This document shows, piece after piece, positions 61,059-64,000 of a stretch of DNA of 64,000 bases; the first letter of the stretch is position 1; each line of letters opens with the position of its first letter. Source of the DNA: Pseudovibrio sp. Tun.PSC04-5.I4 (GTDB taxonomy: Bacteria; Pseudomonadota; Alphaproteobacteria; Rhizobiales; Stappiaceae); the NCBI RefSeq assembly GCF_900104145.1, contig NZ_FNLB01000001.1, positions 620,001-684,000 on the forward strand, written 5' to 3'. The notes under the pieces were generated by a model, which worked only from the letters and a program-made list of their open reading frames with translations, had not been told where the DNA came from and ran no database searches. The position numbers were made by a program, and so were the translations under genes.

Positions 61059-61741
61059 ATAGGCCGCTGCAACACATTCGATGAAAGGTCCAATGTGCTG
61101 TAGACGCCAACTTCTCCGCCAAATGCTTTCGCACTGCCTTGGAAAACCCCATCGTTATCTGTGATAGCTGCATCCAGACCGACATAGAATCCGAATGTAG
61201 AGTTGGAAGTGAATTCAACATCTGCACCAAATTGAGCGTTGAACTCTCCTGAAACGCCCAAACCGCTTTCATTCAAAAGAGTGACAGACCCCGAAGTCCA
61301 GAATCCAAGTTCATCATGAGAACGCTGAAGTGCGCTCAGAACAACACGGTTTGAGTTGCGCATTTTTTGCCGAAGCGACCGCTCTGTCTCCAACTGTGCA
61401 TTCCGCTGCAGCGCTTTGAGAGTATCCGATAAGGTCACTTCTCCCAAGAACAACACAAGGTGCAGCGTAGATTCCTTCTGAATATTGTAGTCGGAGAGTG
61501 TTCGTCCACCCTCAAGCTGCTTGCCCGCAAAAATCAGTCGTTGCTGGTCAGGTGGAATACCCTCTTTGTCCTGAATTTTAGCTTTGACATTGTCGATGGT
61601 ATCGGAAGCCTCTACCTTCAGCGTGATCGTCTTACCCGTTAATGTCTTGACGAAGATCTGCATGGCAGACGCATCAGCTATTGTGCCCAACAAACAAAAT
61701 GCCATTGATAAAATCAAAATACGCAAGTGAGGGAGATGCAT
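61055..61741 (-). CDS. Secreted ubiquitin-domain protein, N-terminal half (joined to an outer-membrane barrel but for a frameshift)
   Basis: 228 residues. Signal peptide at residues 1-26 ends ASA, and the next residue is Met1 of a ubiquitin domain (residues 27-97) beginning MQIFVKTLTGKTITLKVEAS. Against animal ubiquitin residues 1-71 only E16K, P19A, E24D and D52G differ. The tail is LFLGEV instead of LRLRGG. A helical linker (about 103-145, ALQRNAQLETERSLRQKMRN) leads to the first barrel strands (SGSVTLLNESGLGVSGEFNA). The frame ends after LDLSSNV with five out-of-frame residues; the barrel continues in the other frame. Confidence 0.85.
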   Translation of the reverse strand: MHLPHLRILILSMAFCLLGTIADASAMQIFVKTLTGKTITLKVEASDTIDNVKAKIQDKEGIPPDQQRLIFAGKQLEGGRTLSDYNIQKESTLHLVLFLGEVTLSDTLKALQRNAQLETERSLRQKMRNSNRVVLSALQRSHDELGFWTSGSVTLLNESGLGVSGEFNAQFGADVEFTSNSTFGFYVGLDAAITDNDGVFQGSAKAFGGEVGVYSTLDLSSNVLQRPM

Positions 61742-62093
61742 AATAAATATCTTTTATTGATTCAAGTTGAACAATTCTACACATATAAATTTAGAATATC
61801 TGATCCTTATCAAAAAATAGATGCGGAAATCAACTTTGGGATATTTCATGAATTCCTGTAATATCCTCGTATATATTGCTCCAATATTTATCAAAGATCT
61901 TGAAGAAACAGAGCGGCATACCTTCCAAAAGTGCGTGGGCAAAGGGTCTAGGAAAGTAAGGCAACAACCTTTACCTAATAAAGAAAGGTCCAACCCTCCG
62001 CGGCTGGATCTTTTATGACGAGGAATCTGTTGGTATCATCGTTGGACCGCATAATTTAACAGATCAACGCAAAATCTACCACTTCCTTGCAAT
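61742..62093. other. Intergenic region upstream of the ubiquitin-domain gene
   Basis: 352 bases, AT-rich near the gene. The stem-loop at 61984-62013 lies in its right half. No convincing gene; an open leftward frame at 61754-61993 has no ribosome binding site and no family resemblance. Confidence 0.5.
61984..62013 (-). terminator. Stem-loop upstream of the ubiquitin-domain gene
   Basis: AAAGGTCCA pairs with TGGATCTTT (one G-T pair), extended inward by CC-GG across a mismatch. T-rich on both sides. It probably ends the transcript of the haem-oxygenase-fold gene and insulates the ubiquitin gene. Confidence 0.55.
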
Positions 62094-62204
62094 TCAACGC
62101 ACATAGCAACGCAGATGGATGATAGTTGGCTGCTCTAAAACTGGTGTGAGGTTTTCGACTTGTGCCCCTATATCCGTTGGAATCACAAGACGAACAGAAG
62201 TCAT
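62094..62204 (-). CDS. Possible 36-residue small protein
   Basis: ATG 62204 is preceded by GGAGGG three bases away, an unusually good site. The product would be MTSVRLVIPTDIGAQVENLT... ending HLRCYVR. The frame stays open upstream to 62354, overlapping the haem-oxygenase-fold gene. It is no known family and may be chance. Confidence 0.3.
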   Translation of the reverse strand: MTSVRLVIPTDIGAQVENLTPVLEQPTIIHLRCYVR

Positions 62205-62268
62205 AATCCCTCCAAGGTTAGGGGTTTTTCCGGATTCTGGAACCACAATTGCGGTCACCGCCTCGCCA

Positions 62269-62300
62269 AACTCAGGGCAGACATAAATCCGCCCTGAGTT
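62269..62300 (-). terminator. Stem-loop after the haem-oxygenase-fold gene
   Basis: A perfect 10-base stem AACTCAGGGC / GCCCTGAGTT with a 12-base loop, starting nine bases past the stop codon. No T-run follows directly. It may define the mRNA end. Confidence 0.5.
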
Positions 62301-62308
62301 ATCAACGG

Positions 62309-63115
62309 CTACGCAGCTTCTTGTACAGCATACTGGTTTTCCCAGAAAGCACACCAGCGATCACAGAACGCAAAAGCGAGTTCGTGCGCACGGGCATGGT
62401 CTTCTGGCATCATGAACTGAGACAGAATAACAAGGATATCATTCTGATGCTCATCGTCTTCAGCGTCGGTCTCATCATCTGAGCTACTTCCGTGAGCATT
62501 GTAGTATCCCGCATCGACGGAGACACCGACTGCACGAGCAGCCTCGCGCATTGGTGGGCTGTACACCATGGCCTCTTCTTCTGTCACCGCGATGTACATC
62601 AGGACGCCAAGGAAATCATTCATGATTTCCTCAACATAGCGGTGAAGTTCTACAGCTGGGGCGCCGCATTTGTAAGCATCACGGCCTTCGCGAGGTACAC
62701 CCAGTTGATCAATCACCTGCTCAAACAAGAGGTAATGTGAGTGTTTTGGTGTTCCTTCATAATCACCCTGACCGGCATAAAAGCCGAGTTCATCAAGAAG
62801 ATTCAGCGTGATAAGGAACCGCGCGGACATATGGTCCATGTTCCGTTTGCTATCAATTTCACGCGTCAAAAACTGCGCCATCAAAATCACATCAGTGAAC
62901 TGTTTGGTGAGCAGACGAAAATCCATGTGTAGATCTGTGACAGCAGCTTTAGATAAAACGCCGTTTTGAAGATCAGAAATCACCGGGTGAGAAAATAGCC
63001 GATGCTCTTTAATTTCAACCATCAGTTGCTCGATGAACTTGTAATTCTGCGCGTATCTGTCTGTAGGTGTCTCTGCCTTAATAAGGTCTTGAACGACGTA
63101 ACGAGTAGCCTTCAT
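62309..63115 (-). CDS. Haem-oxygenase-like-fold putative iron-containing redox protein
   Basis: 268 residues from ATG 63115, after GAGAGGGAAC. All-helical, with LFSHPVISDLQNGVLSKAAVTDLHMDFRLLTKQFTDVILM near the start, resembling the TENA/PqqC/CADD-like iron-containing redox enzyme group. Possible metal ligands are Glu, His and Asp in these helices and in VELHRYVEEIMNDFLG. An acidic insert, SSSDDETDAEDDEHQND (about residues 213-229), is unusual. Upstream of, and in the same direction as, the ubiquitin-barrel gene, but separated by 567 bases. Confidence 0.65.
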   Translation of the reverse strand: MKATRYVVQDLIKAETPTDRYAQNYKFIEQLMVEIKEHRLFSHPVISDLQNGVLSKAAVTDLHMDFRLLTKQFTDVILMAQFLTREIDSKRNMDHMSARFLITLNLLDELGFYAGQGDYEGTPKHSHYLLFEQVIDQLGVPREGRDAYKCGAPAVELHRYVEEIMNDFLGVLMYIAVTEEEAMVYSPPMREAARAVGVSVDAGYYNAHGSSSDDETDAEDDEHQNDILVILSQFMMPEDHARAHELAFAFCDRWCAFWENQYAVQEAA

Positions 63116-63599
63116 AATAAGTTCCCTCTCCCAAAACATCCTGAGATGACAAATTTGCAAATTCAAAGCTAGTAATTATGCGGGATGATATTAATCATCA
63201 CTAAGTATATTTATCAACACTACCTCCAAAAATCCTGCCCACTGAATGGTCTTCATGCAAATTTTGCAATCGCAAAAGGAAAATAAATATAAAATTTCTA
63301 GTTGATCCAAATTCATCAAGCTGGAGTGATTGATGAATTGCTATATCTCGTAAATATATTCAGGCCTTTGATTTTCTTACTCTAGGTCAATTTTGCACAT
63401 CACCAAATGTGAACAATATTCATCATTATATTTTTACTGTTCGCTCTGAAGCCATGTGCGTTTAATTTATTTCAGCAATGCAGCACGCATTTATTTTTTT
63501 TGTGAATCCAAAGGTTATCCAGACTTGTCCAAGTCTTGTTCAGAGACAGGGAGCGAACTAAACTCTTTTTTGCCCCTATATCGAAAGCCATTCATTCAG
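63116..63599. other. AT-rich divergent promoter region
   Basis: 484 bases between the haem-oxygenase-fold gene and the methyltransferase gene. Highly AT-rich with several short A/T runs; no gene or clear repeat is seen. Confidence 0.5.
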
Positions 63600-64000
63600 A
63601 TGATTCACCACACAATCTTTACTGACCCTTCCGTTGCACAGTTTTATGAGCTTGGTGAAGTTGTCCGCTCTGACTATGATTTTTGCAAAGCTCAGGCAGC
63701 AAACGCCCGTTCAATTTTGGACTTAGGCTGCGGAACGGGTGAGCTCACTGTTCAGCTCACAAAAGGACGACACGTCGTTGGGTTGGACCCCGCCACAGCA
63801 ATGTTGGATATTGCGAGAGCTAGAGCGGGGGGAGAAAATGTGACGTGGATTGAAGGCGATGCGCGCAACTTCTCTCTCAATGAGCATTTCGATCTTGTAG
63901 TCTTGACGGGCCACTCCTTTCAGTTTTTCCTGAATGAAAAAGACCAACTGTCCGCTTTGAACTGCATAGCAAAACACCTCTCTCCCAATGGGCGCTTTAT
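63600..64000 (+). CDS. Class I SAM-dependent methyltransferase (C-terminal part outside the window)
   Basis: 133 residues to the window edge from ATG 63600, MIHHTIFTDPSVAQFYELG. The SAM motif I is ILDLGCGTGELTVQLT, motif II is VVGLDPATAMLDIARARA, and WIEGDARNFSL / FDLVVLTGHSFQFF follow. It methylates an unknown small molecule. The gene is divergent from the haem-oxygenase-fold gene. Confidence 0.88.
   Translation, partial: MIHHTIFTDPSVAQFYELGEVVRSDYDFCKAQAANARSILDLGCGTGELTVQLTKGRHVVGLDPATAMLDIARARAGGENVTWIEGDARNFSLNEHFDLVVLTGHSFQFFLNEKDQLSALNCIAKHLSPNGRF

Noticed and set aside
61055..61741. Ubiquitin sequence as contamination from eukaryotic DNA
   Set aside because: The same reading frame has a bacterial signal peptide before it and bacterial barrel strands after it, with bacterial genes on both sides. 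Contamination would not make that fusion.
61754..61993. Leftward 79-codon open frame before the ubiquitin gene
   Set aside because: No ribosome binding site or family resemblance, and AT-rich composition.

Overview
The window comes from a bacterial chromosome with medium GC content (about half G+C by eye). Gene content points to a marine alphaproteobacterium: three TRAP transporters, many LysR regulators, DUF2339, DUF6502/DUF5666 and a fused-alpha 2-oxoacid:ferredoxin oxidoreductase. My best guess is a Pseudovibrio-like member of the Hyphomicrobiales, but that is inference. I saw no rRNA, tRNA, CRISPR array, insertion sequence or phage block.

Layout. 1-10.2 kb: an aromatic-acid catabolic cluster. 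It holds a TRAP transporter, a VOC protein, DUF2783, an aromatic-ring flavin hydroxylase, a metallo-beta-lactamase-fold protein and fumarylacetoacetase, divergent from a MarR regulator and a maleylacetoacetate isomerase. 10.6-17.9 kb: a five-gene oligopeptide-type ABC importer followed by aminopeptidase P. 18-27 kb: a seven-gene operon (amidohydrolase, TRAP, glutamine-synthetase-like ligase, aldehyde dehydrogenase, iron alcohol dehydrogenase) divergent from an RpiR regulator. The enzymes fit gamma-glutamylation catabolism of an amino alcohol or amine. 27-41 kb: a TDT transporter with a LysR regulator, small secreted proteins, a FucU/RbsD protein, KorAB, a large DUF2339 membrane protein, a threonine-dehydratase-like enzyme, an AraC regulator and an SDR lacking its catalytic Tyr/Lys.

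41.4-48.8 kb: a TRAP transporter, a three-subunit HcnABC/OoxAB-like amino-acid dehydrogenase and RidA in one operon, with a divergent LysR. 48.8-51.6 kb: PNPOx-like, DUF1348 and AhpD-like proteins with a LysR. 51.6-55.4 kb: an NRPS-like adenylation enzyme, a membrane flavin reductase and an enoyl-CoA hydratase. The first two, read together, have the domain order of the fungal redox protein TmpL. 55.5-58.8 kb: DUF6502/DUF5666, then a SoxR-type regulator flanked by two genes whose promoters carry SoxR-box-like dyads in 19-bp spacers.

58.9-64 kb is accessory: a degenerate tyrosine-recombinase-like protein, a lipoprotein and, most strikingly, a secreted ubiquitin domain. The domain matches animal ubiquitin at 67 of its first 71 residues. 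It follows a signal peptide and is joined to an outer-membrane beta-barrel, with the barrel half displaced by an apparent 2-bp frameshift. The region ends with a haem-oxygenase-fold protein and a truncated methyltransferase.
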